NCBI GenBank assembly: GCA_963791885.1
Contig: CAWBUL010000005.1
Span: 372,001-436,000 of the forward strand
Source of the DNA: CAVSUZ01 sp963791885
GTDB taxonomy: Bacteria > Pseudomonadota > Alphaproteobacteria > Acetobacterales > Acetobacteraceae
DNA: 64,000 bases
Reading direction: 5' to 3'
Shown: positions 35,387 through 44,224 of the stretch, one piece after another
How positions within the stretch are numbered: the first letter of the stretch is position 1
Layout: each line of letters opens with the position of its first letter
Translations under genes and position numbers: made by a program
Notes under the pieces: model-generated
Database searches by the model: none
What the model saw: the letters and a program-made list of their open reading frames with translations, nothing else
What the model was told of the DNA's origin: nothing

Positions 35387-36715
35387 ATGCGACATTTCCC
35401 CGCCTTCCTGAACCTGGAAAACCGGCCCGCCCTGGTCGTCGGTGTCGGACCGATGGCCGAACGCAAGGCCGAGATGCTGCACGCGGCGGGCGCCGTCGTG
35501 CGCATGCGCAATCGGTTCGATCCGGCGGATCTGGAAGGCTGCGCCGTCGCGATCGGGGCGGAATGCCCCGAGGCCGAGCTTTGCGCGCTGTCGGACGTGG
35601 CGATGGCCTGCGGCATTCCGGTCAACATCGTCGACCGGCCGGATCTGTGCAGCTTCATCACCCCGGCGATTATCGACCGCGATCCGGTGACGATCGCGGT
35701 CTCCACCGGCGGCGCCGCGCCCGTGCTGGCCCGGCTCCTGCGCCAGCGCATCGAGGCCGCGATCCCGCCCGGTATCGGCCGGCTTGCCGCGCTTCTCGGC
35801 GTCTTCGCCGGCGAAATCCGTCGCCGCTTCCCTGATTTTCTGCTCCGCCGCCGCGTGCTGGAGCGCATGGTCCGGGGCCGCGTCGCCGACCTTGTGTACG
35901 CCGGTGAGGAACGCGCCGCCCGCCTCGCCTTAATGCAGGAGATCGACGCCGGCGCGGACCCGGACGGTGCCGTTTTCCTCATCGGCGCCGGTCCTGGCGA
36001 TCCAGACCTGCTGACCATTCGGGCGCACCGCCTCCTGGGCGAGGCCGACGTCATCGTGACGGACCGGCTCGTGAGCGACGAGGTGCTCGCACTCGCGCGG
36101 CGCGACGCTGAGGTGATCCATGCCGGCAAGGCGCGTGGCTGCCAGTCATTGTCGCAGCCGGACATCAACGCGCTGCTGATCCGCCTCGCCCGAGAGGGCA
36201 AGCGCGTGGTGCGGCTGAAGGGTGGCGATCCGCTGATCTTCGGTCGCGCGGGCGAGGAGATCGCGGCGCTGGAAGCCGCCGGCATCCGCGTGGAAGTGGT
36301 GCCGGGCATCACCGCCGCCCTGGCCTGCGCCGCCGATGCGCGTGTGCCGCTGACCCTACGCGATGCCAGCCGGGCGGTGGCGCTGGTGACCGGCCATACC
36401 CATCGGGGCGCGGCGGCCGAAGAGATCGCGGGACTGGCCAAACCCGGAGTCACAGTAGCCAGCTACATGGCCATCCACGCCTTGCCGGCCTTGAGCGAAA
36501 GCTTGGCCGCGCGCGGCTTCGACCCGGCGACACCCGCGATGCTGATCGAGAATGGCGGCTCGCGGCGGCGCCGCTTCTTGTCCGGCACCCTACCCGAACT
36601 GGTGCAGCGCGCCCCGGCCTGGAGCACAGGCGGGCCGGCCCTCCTGTTACTGGGCGAGGTTGTGGGTCACGCTGCGCTCACACACAGCCCCGGATCCGAT
36701 CGCAGAGAAGCGTGA
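35387..36715 (+). CDS. cysG: siroheme synthase CysG
   Basis: Makes siroheme, the cofactor of the reductase upstream, from uroporphyrinogen III in three steps. N-terminal precorrin-2 dehydrogenase/ferrochelatase: FLNLENRPALVVGVGPMAER (Rossmann loop) and VNIVDRPDLCSFITPAIIDR. C-terminal SAM-dependent uroporphyrinogen methyltransferase: VFLIGAGPGDPDLLTIRAHR, then VIVTDRLVS, VRLKGGDPLIFGRAGEE and VEVVPGITAALACAA. At 442 residues it is near the usual length. It starts 3 bases after the flavoprotein stop, so it was co-transcribed. Its last 22 bases run into a 59-base repeat (36694), which may have altered the C-terminus. Confidence 0.95.
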   Translation: MRHFPAFLNLENRPALVVGVGPMAERKAEMLHAAGAVVRMRNRFDPADLEGCAVAIGAECPEAELCALSDVAMACGIPVNIVDRPDLCSFITPAIIDRDPVTIAVSTGGAAPVLARLLRQRIEAAIPPGIGRLAALLGVFAGEIRRRFPDFLLRRRVLERMVRGRVADLVYAGEERAARLALMQEIDAGADPDGAVFLIGAGPGDPDLLTIRAHRLLGEADVIVTDRLVSDEVLALARRDAEVIHAGKARGCQSLSQPDINALLIRLAREGKRVVRLKGGDPLIFGRAGEEIAALEAAGIRVEVVPGITAALACAADARVPLTLRDASRAVALVTGHTHRGAAAEEIAGLAKPGVTVASYMAIHALPALSESLAARGFDPATPAMLIENGGSRRRRFLSGTLPELVQRAPAWSTGGPALLLLGEVVGHAALTHSPGSDRREA

Positions 36716-36821
36716 GTCGCGGAGCGACCGCGCTTCGCCGCGTGAATCGGATCCGCAGACAATCCGATCGCAGAGAAGCGTGAGTTGCAGGGCGACCGCG
36801 CTTCGCCGCGTGAAGCGGTAT
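36694..36821. repeat. two direct copies of a 59-bp hairpin-forming element
   Basis: Copies at 36694-36752 and 36762-36821 share ATCCGATCGCAGAGAAGCGT and CGACCGCGCTTCGCCGCGTG. Each folds: GAAGCG with CGCTTC, and inside it TCGC/GCGA in copy 1 and TTGC/GCGA in copy 2, where a wobble pair keeps the stem. This is the shape of REP/intergenic palindromic elements and could act as an mRNA stabiliser or attenuator between cysG and the next gene. Confidence 0.8.
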
Positions 36822-36856
36822 CGACTTTCTCTGAAAGGCGATACTAGAGGCTCCGC

Positions 36857-37648
36857 ATGACCTCCCCGACCGCCCAACAAGACCTGCTCTACGACGTTTC
36901 TGACCGCATCGGCCGCATCACCTTCAACCGGCCGGCCTCGCGCAACGCGATGACCTTCGCGATGTACGAGCGGCTGGCGGAAATCTGCGCCGGCGCTGAA
37001 GCCGAGGGCCTTCGGGCCCTGGTGCTCACCGGGGCAGGGGACAAGGCCTTCGCCTCCGGGACGGACATCTCCCAATTCCGCGCCTTCTCCACGCCGCAGG
37101 ACTCGCTGGACTATGAGGCACGGCTCGACCGGGTGCTGGAAACGCTGGAGCGTTGCCCTGTGCCGACCATCGCGGCGATAGCCGGCGCCTGCACGGGCGG
37201 CGGTGCCGGGATCGCCGCGGCCTGCGACATCCGCATCTGCGCGGCGAATGCGCGCTTCGGCTTTCCGATCGCGCGCACCCTGGGCAACTGCCTGTCACTG
37301 ACGAACACCTCGCGGCTGGCGGCGCTGATCGGCCCGGCACGGCTGACGGATATGATCTTCACCGCCCGTCTGGTCGGCGCGGAGGAGGCCCGCGCCATGG
37401 GGCTGGTGACGGAGGTCGTCGAAACCCGCGAAGCTCTGGACACCCGTGCGGCGGACCTCGCCCAGCTCGTCGCCTCCAACGCGCCTCTCACCCTGCGCGC
37501 GACGAAAGAGGCGCTGCGCCGGCTGCGCACCCGCGGCCTGGGCGAGCAAGACCGGGACCTGATCCTGATGTGCTACACGAGCAGGGACTTCCGCGAGGGG
37601 ATGGACGCCTTCCTGAACAAGCGCCAGCCGCAGTGGCGCGGCGAATAA
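36857..37648 (+). CDS. enoyl-CoA hydratase/isomerase (crotonase) family protein
   Basis: Crotonase-fold enzyme acting on an acyl-CoA thioester in the cytoplasm; the exact substrate cannot be read from sequence. Signature segments: ITFNRPASRNAMTFAMYERL, the first oxyanion strand KAFASGTDISQF and the second GACTGGGAGIAAACDIRICA. The usual catalytic Glu after GIAAACD is not obvious, so it may be an isomerase or lyase rather than a hydratase. 263 residues, the normal length. ATG 36857 follows GAGGCTCCGC. It is downstream of cysG but separated by the repeat pair, so it may have its own promoter. Confidence 0.88.
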   Translation: MTSPTAQQDLLYDVSDRIGRITFNRPASRNAMTFAMYERLAEICAGAEAEGLRALVLTGAGDKAFASGTDISQFRAFSTPQDSLDYEARLDRVLETLERCPVPTIAAIAGACTGGGAGIAAACDIRICAANARFGFPIARTLGNCLSLTNTSRLAALIGPARLTDMIFTARLVGAEEARAMGLVTEVVETREALDTRAADLAQLVASNAPLTLRATKEALRRLRTRGLGEQDRDLILMCYTSRDFREGMDAFLNKRQPQWRGE

Positions 37649-37969
37649 CCGCTACCCCGTCCCGCCAGAGGGCGTTGAACAGTCAGTCACGCTAACAATA
37701 TAACGAGCATGCAGCACCGCCTTTCGTCACCGCGAGCCCCGCGCACCGGGCGGTGGCGGCCCAGAGCGGCTGCACACAATATCGTCTCATCCCACGCTAC
37801 ATCAGACTCGAAAATACAAAAATGAGGCGCCAGCGAGACATGCCTCCGTCACCGCTGGCCGCCGCTCAGCAACGGGCCGCGGCGGCTCGGGGCGGGCTAC
37901 AAACAACGTCATCTCATTCCATGATCCATCAGACTCGAAAACACAAAAATGAGACAGCGAGACGCGCCC
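37649..37969. other. intergenic region between converging genes, carrying a repeated hairpin
   Basis: About 320 bp without a gene between the crotonase stop and the dehydrogenase stop. Its right-hand two-thirds are the tandem element listed next. No classical terminator with a T-run is present. Confidence 0.6.
37768..37968. repeat. two imperfect direct copies of a ~75-bp element with a conserved loop
   Basis: Copies at 37768-37843 and 37895-37968 share ATCAGACTCGAAAA(T/C)ACA followed by AAAATGAG. In each, TCTCAT about 25 bases earlier can pair with ATGAG(A/G), leaving the conserved, A-rich stretch in the loop. Such a conserved loop in two tandem copies may be a pair of small RNAs, a protein-binding site, or an intergenic repeat family. 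Confidence 0.75.
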
Positions 37970-38953
37970 TTATCCCTTCTTCAGCACCTCGGGGTTCACC
38001 ACCCGCACCGGCTTGCCTTCGATGAACGCGAGCGCGTTCTCCATGCTGTCGGGATAGAACAACTGCCACGTCTCCCGTACGCCGTACCCCAGATGCGGGG
38101 TCAGCACCGTGTTCGGCGCTTTCCTCAGCGGATGATCCGGCGGAAGCGGCTCCCGATCGAACACATCCAGCGCCGCGACGATCCGGCCCTGCTGAACGGC
38201 CTGAATCAACGCCGCCTCATCCACGATCGGGCCGCGGGAGGTGTTCACCAGGATTGCCCCTGGCTTCATGCGGGCGATCTCGGCAGCCCCGATCAGCCCG
38301 CGGCTGCGCTGCGACAGCACCAGATGGATGCTCATCGCATCCGACCTGGACAGCAACGCGTCCTTCTCGACCCGCTTTACCCCGACCTCGGCGGCACGCT
38401 CCTGCGTCAGGTTCTGGCTCCAGGCGATCACGTTCATTTGCAACGCGAGGCAGTAGCGGGCCATGAAGCCACCCAGCTTGCCCAGCCCGATCACCCCCAT
38501 CGTCTTGCCGGCCAGACTGATTCCGATCGGAACGTCCTGCTGGAAGCGCCCGGCGCGGATATTCGCGTCGCCCTGCGGAATGGCGCGAGCAGCGGACAGC
38601 AGCAGCCCAAGCGCAAGCTCCGCGGTCGCCGCCTCGTTGTTCGGCACGTAGCTGCCGGTCTTGCACACCACGACGCCGCGCTCCGTGCACGCCTCGACAT
38701 CGAGCGACGCATTGCGCGCACCGGTCATCCCCAGCATCCGCAGCTTGGGCAATCGGCGGATCAGCGAGCCCGGCAGCGGCGTGCGCTCACGCATCGACAG
38801 CACGATCTCGAAATCGGCCAGCTTCGCCGCTGCGTCGTTCTCGTCGGCAAAGGCCTCCTCGAAAAACACAACCTCGGCACGCGCTTCCAGCTTCGGCCAG
38901 TCGGCGAAGCGGCGGGCAACACCCTGCCAATCGTCCAGCACTGCAACTTTCAT
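37970..38953 (-). CDS. D-2-hydroxyacid dehydrogenase family protein
   Basis: NAD(P)-dependent oxidoreductase interconverting 2-hydroxy and 2-oxo acids. The Rossmann loop is MGVIGLGKLGGFMARYCLAL, the catalytic Arg is in VNTSRGPIVDEAAL, the Glu in ALDVFDREPLPPDHPL and the His in VLTPHLGYGV. 327 residues, as usual. It begins 11 bases after the last ABC-transporter gene and is the final gene of that operon, so it probably processes whatever the transporter imports (an opine-, amino-acid- or hydroxyacid-like compound). Substrate not determinable here. Confidence 0.9.
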   Translation of the reverse strand: MKVAVLDDWQGVARRFADWPKLEARAEVVFFEEAFADENDAAAKLADFEIVLSMRERTPLPGSLIRRLPKLRMLGMTGARNASLDVEACTERGVVVCKTGSYVPNNEAATAELALGLLLSAARAIPQGDANIRAGRFQQDVPIGISLAGKTMGVIGLGKLGGFMARYCLALQMNVIAWSQNLTQERAAEVGVKRVEKDALLSRSDAMSIHLVLSQRSRGLIGAAEIARMKPGAILVNTSRGPIVDEAALIQAVQQGRIVAALDVFDREPLPPDHPLRKAPNTVLTPHLGYGVRETWQLFYPDSMENALAFIEGKPVRVVNPEVLKKG

Positions 38954-38964
38954 GCGACGCTCCT

Positions 38965-39720
38965 CTATTCGGCCAAGGCTTTTTCAGGATCTTCCAGTTC
39001 CACGCTGAGAGCGCGCAGCTCCTGCGTGTGGGGATGCGTTGCGTGGCCGGCACGCAGATCCTGCGCGGAGAGCTGTTCGACCATCTCGCCGCCCTGCATC
39101 ACGCCGATCATCGGACACAGATGCGCCACCACCGCCAGATTGTGGCTGACCAGGATATACGTGAGCCCGCGTATGCGCTGCATGTCGGCAAGCAGGTTCA
39201 GGACCTCCGCCTGGACCGATACATCGAGCGCGCTGGTGGGTTCGTCCAGCAGCACCACCTCCGGCTCGGCCATCATCGCCCGGGCGATGGCAACCCGCTG
39301 GCGCTGTCCGCCCGATAGCTGGTGCGGATATCGGAAACGCAGCAACTCCGGTAACGCTACCTCGGCCAACCCACGAACGATGCGGCCTTCGACATCGTCC
39401 ATCCCGTGCACCAGCAGCGGCTCCGACAGGGCGCGATCCACGGTCTGTCGCGGATGCAGCGAACCGTACGGGTCCTGGAAGACCATCTGCACCCGCCGGA
39501 AGAAGCGCTTGTCGCGCTTGGGTGTCAAAGCTTCGCCATCCAGCAGGATGCGACCCGACCAGTTCGGATTCAGTCCGGAGATGGCCCGCAGCACCGTGGA
39601 CTTGCCCGATCCCGACTCCCCGACAATGCCGAAACTGCCGCCGCCCGGCACGGCGAAGCCGACGCCCTTCACCACCTCGTTGCTGCCGAAACTGATGCGC
39701 AGCCCGTCCACCGTGATCAT
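38965..39720 (-). CDS. ABC transporter ATP-binding protein (OppF/DppF type)
   Basis: Second ATPase of a peptide/nickel-class importer. Walker A VGESGSGKSTVLRA, Q-loop MVFQDPYGSLHP, signature QLSGGQRQRVAIARAM, Walker B VVLLDEPTSALD and the H-loop ILVSHNLAVV are all present. It starts MITVDGLRISFGSN at 39720, overlapping the upstream ATPase gene by ATGA; the longer frame upstream belongs to that gene. It lacks the longer C-terminal extension of some OppF proteins. Transport partner genes are all immediately upstream. Confidence 0.92.
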   Translation of the reverse strand: MITVDGLRISFGSNEVVKGVGFAVPGGGSFGIVGESGSGKSTVLRAISGLNPNWSGRILLDGEALTPKRDKRFFRRVQMVFQDPYGSLHPRQTVDRALSEPLLVHGMDDVEGRIVRGLAEVALPELLRFRYPHQLSGGQRQRVAIARAMMAEPEVVLLDEPTSALDVSVQAEVLNLLADMQRIRGLTYILVSHNLAVVAHLCPMIGVMQGGEMVEQLSAQDLRAGHATHPHTQELRALSVELEDPEKALAE

Positions 39721-40548
39721 GCGGCGCTCCAGGACGGATCGCGCGCGAGTGTGGCCAGGCGGGCTCGCGGATGAATAAGCGACGGCAAACACTCCAGCAG
39801 ACCGCGCGTGTACGGATGCCGAGCGCGCGCCAGGTCACCGGCCGCGATCTCCTCCATCACCCGGCCAGCGTACATCACCATCACGCGGTTGCAGAAATGC
39901 GAAACCAATGGCAGGTCGTGGCTGATCAGGATCAGGCTCATGCCGCGGCTGGACACCAGAGAGTTCGATCAGTCGCAGGATCTCCGCCTGTACCGTCGCA
40001 TCCAGGGCGCTGGTCGGTTCGTCCGCGATCAGCAGCTCCGGGTCAGGCGCCAGCATCATGGCGATCATCACGCGCTGGCCCATGCCGCCCGAAAGCTCAT
40101 GCGGATACGCCTTCGCGACCCTCTCCGGATCGCTGATCCGCACCTGCTCCAGCAACCTCAGCGTTTCACGGCGTGCCGCGGCGCGCGAGCCGCGCTTGTG
40201 CACGCGCCACGCCTCGGCAATCTGCTTGCCGACTTCCATCACCGGGTTCAGCGAATATTTCGGGTCCTGCAGAATCAGTCCGGCGCGCCGTCCGCGGATC
40301 TTGCGGAAGTCGCTCTCCGAGGCGCGCAGCAGATCGATGCCGTCGAATGTCAGCCGGTCCGCCTCGATGCTCGCGTAGCTCGGAAGCAGCCCCATGATCG
40401 CGCGGGCCGTCAGCGACTTGCCGGAACCGCTCTCCCCGACGATGCCGAGTTTCTCCTGGCCCAGCGTGAACGACACGCCGCGCACGGCGTGAGATGGACC
40501 GCTTGGCGTGGGGAAGGTGATGCGCAGGTTTTCGACTTCGACCTGCAT
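39717..40548 (-). CDS. ABC transporter ATP-binding protein (OppD/DppD type), frameshift near 39962
   Basis: First ATPase of the importer. From ATG 40548: MQVEVENLRITFPTPSGPSH, Walker A VGESGSGKSLTARA, Q-loop LILQDPKYSLNP, signature ELSGGMGQRVMIAM and Walker B LLIADEPTSALDATV. After ILRLIELS the frame goes off; the correct continuation, LVSSRGMSLILISHDLPLVS with the H-loop histidine, and the OppD-type tail (YTRGLLECLPSL) are one base over and end at 39717. The slip lies in CTCTCTGG, where one extra T would explain it. Because all neighbours are intact and the ATGA overlap with the next gene is preserved, a read error is at least as likely as a mutation. Confidence 0.85.
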
Positions 40549-41450
40549 CAGCGCTGCTTTGGGTCGAGCACGTCACGCATGCCGTCGCCCACCAGATTGA
40601 AGGCAAGCGACGCGATGAGAATGAATATCCCCGGAATCGTGGGTACCCACCATTGCTGAAGAATGTAACCGCGCGTCGATGCAATCATCGTGCCCCACTC
40701 GGGCGTCGGTGGTTGTGCGCCCATGCCCAGAAAGCCCAGACCCGCGGCCGTCAGAATGATGCCGCTCATATCCAGCGTCACGCGGACAATGACCGAGGAG
40801 ACGCAGAGCGGGATAATATGACGCAGCACGATGCGGGTGGGGCCGGCGCCGGTAAGCCGCACCGCAGCAATGAAGTCGCTGTTACGAATGGTGAGTGTGT
40901 CAGCGCGGGCAAGCCGCGCGTAAGCAGGCCAGGACGTGAGCGCGATCGCGAACACCGCGGAACTGATTCCCGGCTTCAGTGCGGCAACGAACGCCAGCGC
41001 AAGAATGAGCCGCGGGAAGGCCAGGAACACGTCGGTCAACCGCATAAGGATGCGGTCAAGCATGCCCCCGGCATAGCCGGCGACGCTGCCGACGATCAGC
41101 CCGACCGGGGCGACCAGCAGCGCGACGGCGACGACCATGCCGAGCGTGATCCGCCCGCCATAGATGACGCGCGTATAAAGGTCGCGTCCCAGTTCGTCGG
41201 TACCGAACAAGTGCGCCCAGGACGGGGCGGCGAGCCGGTCGGCGAGGTCCTGCGCGGATGGATTGTACGGGGTAATCAGCGGCGCGGCGACAGAGGTGAT
41301 GATCAGTATGATGGCTGCGACCAGCCCCGCCATCGCGAGATGGTTGCGCCGCAGCAGCAGCCATGAACGGTAGGCCCGGCCCCAGGCAGCTTGTCGTCGT
41401 GACGCGGGCGTCTCCGTCAGCAGCCAGGCACGGAGCGCGGTTTCGCTCAT
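40548..41450 (-). CDS. ABC transporter permease (OppC/DppC type)
   Basis: Inner-membrane subunit of the importer, 300 residues. Start MSETALRAWLLTETPASRRQ at 41450 overlaps the stop of the other permease (ATGA). An N-terminal helix (HLAMAGLVAAIILIITSVAA) is followed by the DppC-typical segment HLFGTDELGRDLYTRVIYGG, further helices, and the EAA-like loop ADTLTIRNSDFIAAVRLTGA, which contacts the ATPases. It ends LDPKQR, and its stop overlaps the ATPase start by one base. Confidence 0.92.
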   Translation of the reverse strand: MSETALRAWLLTETPASRRQAAWGRAYRSWLLLRRNHLAMAGLVAAIILIITSVAAPLITPYNPSAQDLADRLAAPSWAHLFGTDELGRDLYTRVIYGGRITLGMVVAVALLVAPVGLIVGSVAGYAGGMLDRILMRLTDVFLAFPRLILALAFVAALKPGISSAVFAIALTSWPAYARLARADTLTIRNSDFIAAVRLTGAGPTRIVLRHIIPLCVSSVIVRVTLDMSGIILTAAGLGFLGMGAQPPTPEWGTMIASTRGYILQQWWVPTIPGIFILIASLAFNLVGDGMRDVLDPKQR

Positions 41451-42460
41451 CGCACGCGAGGATCCAGCATGCGGTAGAGGACGTCCGCAAGCATATTCAG
41501 GATGACGTAAATCAGGCCAATCACCAGTGTCGCACCGAGCACCGCGTTCATGTCGGCATTCAGCAGAGACACCGTCAAATACAGCCCAAGCCCTGGCCAG
41601 GAGAATACGGTCTCTGTCAGCACGGCGCCTTCGAGCAGACCGGCATACGCAAGGGCAATCACGGTCACCAGCGGCACTGCGATATTGCCAAACGCATGGT
41701 ACCAGATGATACGAGTCGAGGAGAGACCCTTCGCCCGCGCCGTGATGATATACTCGCCCGAGAGCGCGTCGAGCATGAAGGCGCGCGTCATGCGCGTGAT
41801 GTACGCCAGGCTGAAATACGCCAGGATGATCGCCGGCATCGCGAGATGCGACAGCGCATTCCAGAACACGTCCCACTGGCCCTCGAGCGCTGCGTCCACC
41901 ACGAGCATGCCCGTGATGCGGTCCACCATGCCGTCATACAGCACATCGACCTGGCCAGTGCCGGGCGCGATGCCGAGCTTCACGTAGAAGATCAACAGAA
42001 AAACCAGGCCGAGCACGAAGACCGGGATGGACTGCCCCGCCAGGCTGACCACGCGCACCACATGATCGAAACGCGAGCCCTGCCGTGCGGCGGCAATCAC
42101 GCCGAGCGGGATGCCGATCACGATGGCGATGATGATGGCCGCGGTGGCGAGTTCGAAGGTCGCGGGGAAGTAGGTCGCGATGTCCTGCGTCACCGGACGC
42201 GTGGTCATCACGCTGGTGCCCAGATTCCCGTGCAGCAGTCGGTCGAGATAGATGCCGAACTGGACAATCAGCGGCCGGTCGAGGCCAAGTTGTTCGCGCA
42301 CCCGGGCGATGACGTCAGGCGGTGCGTGGTCGCCGACGATGGCAATGACCGGATCGATCGGCATCACCCGGCCGATCAGGAAGGTGACCAGGATGAGCCC
42401 GAATAGCGTGATCGGCACCGCACCTGCGGTGCCGGCGATTGAGCGAAGCCGCGGGCCCAC
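41447..42460 (-). CDS. ABC transporter permease (OppB/DppB type)
   Basis: Inner-membrane subunit, 337 residues, GTG start overlapping the stop of the binding-protein gene. Six hydrophobic segments are visible, beginning AVPITLFGLILVTFLIGRVM. The conserved loop RMTRAFMLDALSGEYIITAR and AKGLSSTRIIWYHAFGN correspond to the EAA motif. It ends DVLYRMLDPRVR as DppB proteins do. The tight overlaps show translational coupling with its neighbours. Confidence 0.92.
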   Translation of the reverse strand: MGPRLRSIAGTAGAVPITLFGLILVTFLIGRVMPIDPVIAIVGDHAPPDVIARVREQLGLDRPLIVQFGIYLDRLLHGNLGTSVMTTRPVTQDIATYFPATFELATAAIIIAIVIGIPLGVIAAARQGSRFDHVVRVVSLAGQSIPVFVLGLVFLLIFYVKLGIAPGTGQVDVLYDGMVDRITGMLVVDAALEGQWDVFWNALSHLAMPAIILAYFSLAYITRMTRAFMLDALSGEYIITARAKGLSSTRIIWYHAFGNIAVPLVTVIALAYAGLLEGAVLTETVFSWPGLGLYLTVSLLNADMNAVLGATLVIGLIYVILNMLADVLYRMLDPRVR

Positions 42461-44052
42461 TAAGCCTTCTTAATAGCCGCGTAGCGCGTGTAGTCAGGCA
42501 TCGGACCGATCTTGAGACCGGTGATGCTCTTCGCCATCGTGGCGACCTCGTTCTTCTGCAGCATCATGGCGAAGGGCGCGACATCCCAGAACTGCTGCTG
42601 CATGTCGCGGTAGATCTCCAGGCGCTTCTCCGGATCGAGTTCCGTGACAGCGTTTTCCACCATCTTGGTGAGTTGCGGGTTCTTGAAATGGCTCCGCCAG
42701 GCCAGGATCTTCAGCTTGCTGTTGTCGGAGTCATCCGGATCGGCACAGAAGGCCTGGGCGTTGGAGTTCGGGTCGAAATAGTCCGATCCCCACGCCAGCA
42801 TCGCAAGCTGATGCGTCCGTGCACGGGTCTTGGTGATGACCTGCTTCTGCTCTCCCGGCAGAAGCTGTGCCTTGATACCGATCTTGGCGAGGTCGGCCTG
42901 TACGGCTTGGGCGATCTGGTCGTATGGCGGGGCGGAGATGAAGTCCATCGTGACATTAAAGCCGTCGGGCAGGCCGGCCTGCATCAGCAGAGTCTTGGCT
43001 CGTCCAATGTCCTGCGTGAACGGCTGGTCGGTCAGGGCGCCCGGAATACCCTTCGGCAGGAATGCCTGCTGCACCGTCCAGGTCATCGGTGTAATGTTCT
43101 TGGCGATGGCGTTGTAGTCGATCGCCCACTTGATCGCCTGATGCACTTCGGGCTTCGCCAATTCCGGCATGTTCTGGTTCATCGCGACATACATCGACGT
43201 GGCCTGGCCCGACGACTCCGTATGGAAGTTCGGATTGTGCACGATGGATTTGAGCTGATCGGCCTGCAGGTCCCGCGCGATATCCACCCCGCCCTTCTCC
43301 AGCAGCAGGAGCTGCTCGGCCGGGTCTTTTACGTGCTGCAGGACGATCCGCTTCACGCCCGGCTTGGTCGTGGCGTGGGGGTTGGCATCGACGATAATGT
43401 GATCCGACGCTGCCCAGGACGTCAGCCGGAATGCTCCGGCGCCGGCCGTGTGAGTCTTCAGCCAGCCATTCCCCATATCGTCGTTCTCGGCATGGGCCAT
43501 GGCGGTGGCTTTCTCGACCACGCAGCCGATATTGGCCGACAGGCAGTACAGCACGAAGCTGGGTGCCTGCTGCGACGGCAGCTCCATGACCAGCGTGTGG
43601 TCATCCGTGGCGCGGATCAGCTTCGGCACATTGTCCTTGGTGAAACCGAACTGCGTCAGGATGAAGCCCGGCGTCTTGTTCAGGATCACGGCGCGCTGCA
43701 GGGAGAACTCGGCGTCTGCCGCGGTCACCGGCTTGCCGGACTCGAACACCGCATTGCGGGTCATGTGAAACGTGAAAGTCTGCCCGTCTTTGCTGATCTC
43801 CCACTTCTCGGCCAGGTCGCCGTCGATCTTGGTGCCGTTCTGGGCATCCGGGACGATCAGCTTGCGATAGCAGTTGCCGTCCACCTCGTTGTCGGTGAAC
43901 TCGTACGACTCTGCCGGATCAAAGCTGATCACGTCGTCGATCTGCTTGGCCATGACCACGACCCCCGGAGGCGTTGCGGCCTCCGCGCCGACGAACCGGG
44001 CGCCGACGCCGACGGCGGCGGACGTTGCGAGAAGGGTGCGACGGGTGAGCAT
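42460..44052 (-). CDS. periplasmic substrate-binding protein, SBP family 5 (peptide/opine/nickel class)
   Basis: Captures the substrate for the importer encoded downstream. Start MLTRRTLLATSAAVGVGARF at 44052 gives a twin-arginine-like or Sec signal peptide ending near AEA. Family features are PAESYEFTDNEVDGNCYRKL, FTFHMTRNAVFESGKPVTAA, YCLSANIGCVVEK and SDYFDPNSNAQAFC. About 530 residues, the normal size. It is first in the operon, so its promoter lies in 44053-44224, shared back to back with the gene at 44225. A close relative without a transporter lies at 50794. The ligand cannot be told from the sequence. Confidence 0.93.
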   Translation of the reverse strand: MLTRRTLLATSAAVGVGARFVGAEAATPPGVVVMAKQIDDVISFDPAESYEFTDNEVDGNCYRKLIVPDAQNGTKIDGDLAEKWEISKDGQTFTFHMTRNAVFESGKPVTAADAEFSLQRAVILNKTPGFILTQFGFTKDNVPKLIRATDDHTLVMELPSQQAPSFVLYCLSANIGCVVEKATAMAHAENDDMGNGWLKTHTAGAGAFRLTSWAASDHIIVDANPHATTKPGVKRIVLQHVKDPAEQLLLLEKGGVDIARDLQADQLKSIVHNPNFHTESSGQATSMYVAMNQNMPELAKPEVHQAIKWAIDYNAIAKNITPMTWTVQQAFLPKGIPGALTDQPFTQDIGRAKTLLMQAGLPDGFNVTMDFISAPPYDQIAQAVQADLAKIGIKAQLLPGEQKQVITKTRARTHQLAMLAWGSDYFDPNSNAQAFCADPDDSDNSKLKILAWRSHFKNPQLTKMVENAVTELDPEKRLEIYRDMQQQFWDVAPFAMMLQKNEVATMAKSITGLKIGPMPDYTRYAAIKKA

Positions 44053-44224
44053 CAGCTTGTTCCTGTTCCTGCCGGACGGTGGAAGACCCCTATAGCCGCC
44101 GTTCACGGGGTCGGGAAGCAGCCGGGCCGGAAGTTAACAGGTTCACAAGAGCGGCAGACACTAGCGCTGTTCGTTTACCTCGTGTTAGCGTTTGCATCCG
44201 GTCTTGAAACCCAGGAGGCGCGTC

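Noticed and set aside
37949..39778. 609-codon open frame on the plus strand
   Set aside because: It lies opposite the 2-hydroxyacid dehydrogenase and ATPase genes and mirrors their codon pattern; the minus-strand products have complete family motifs.
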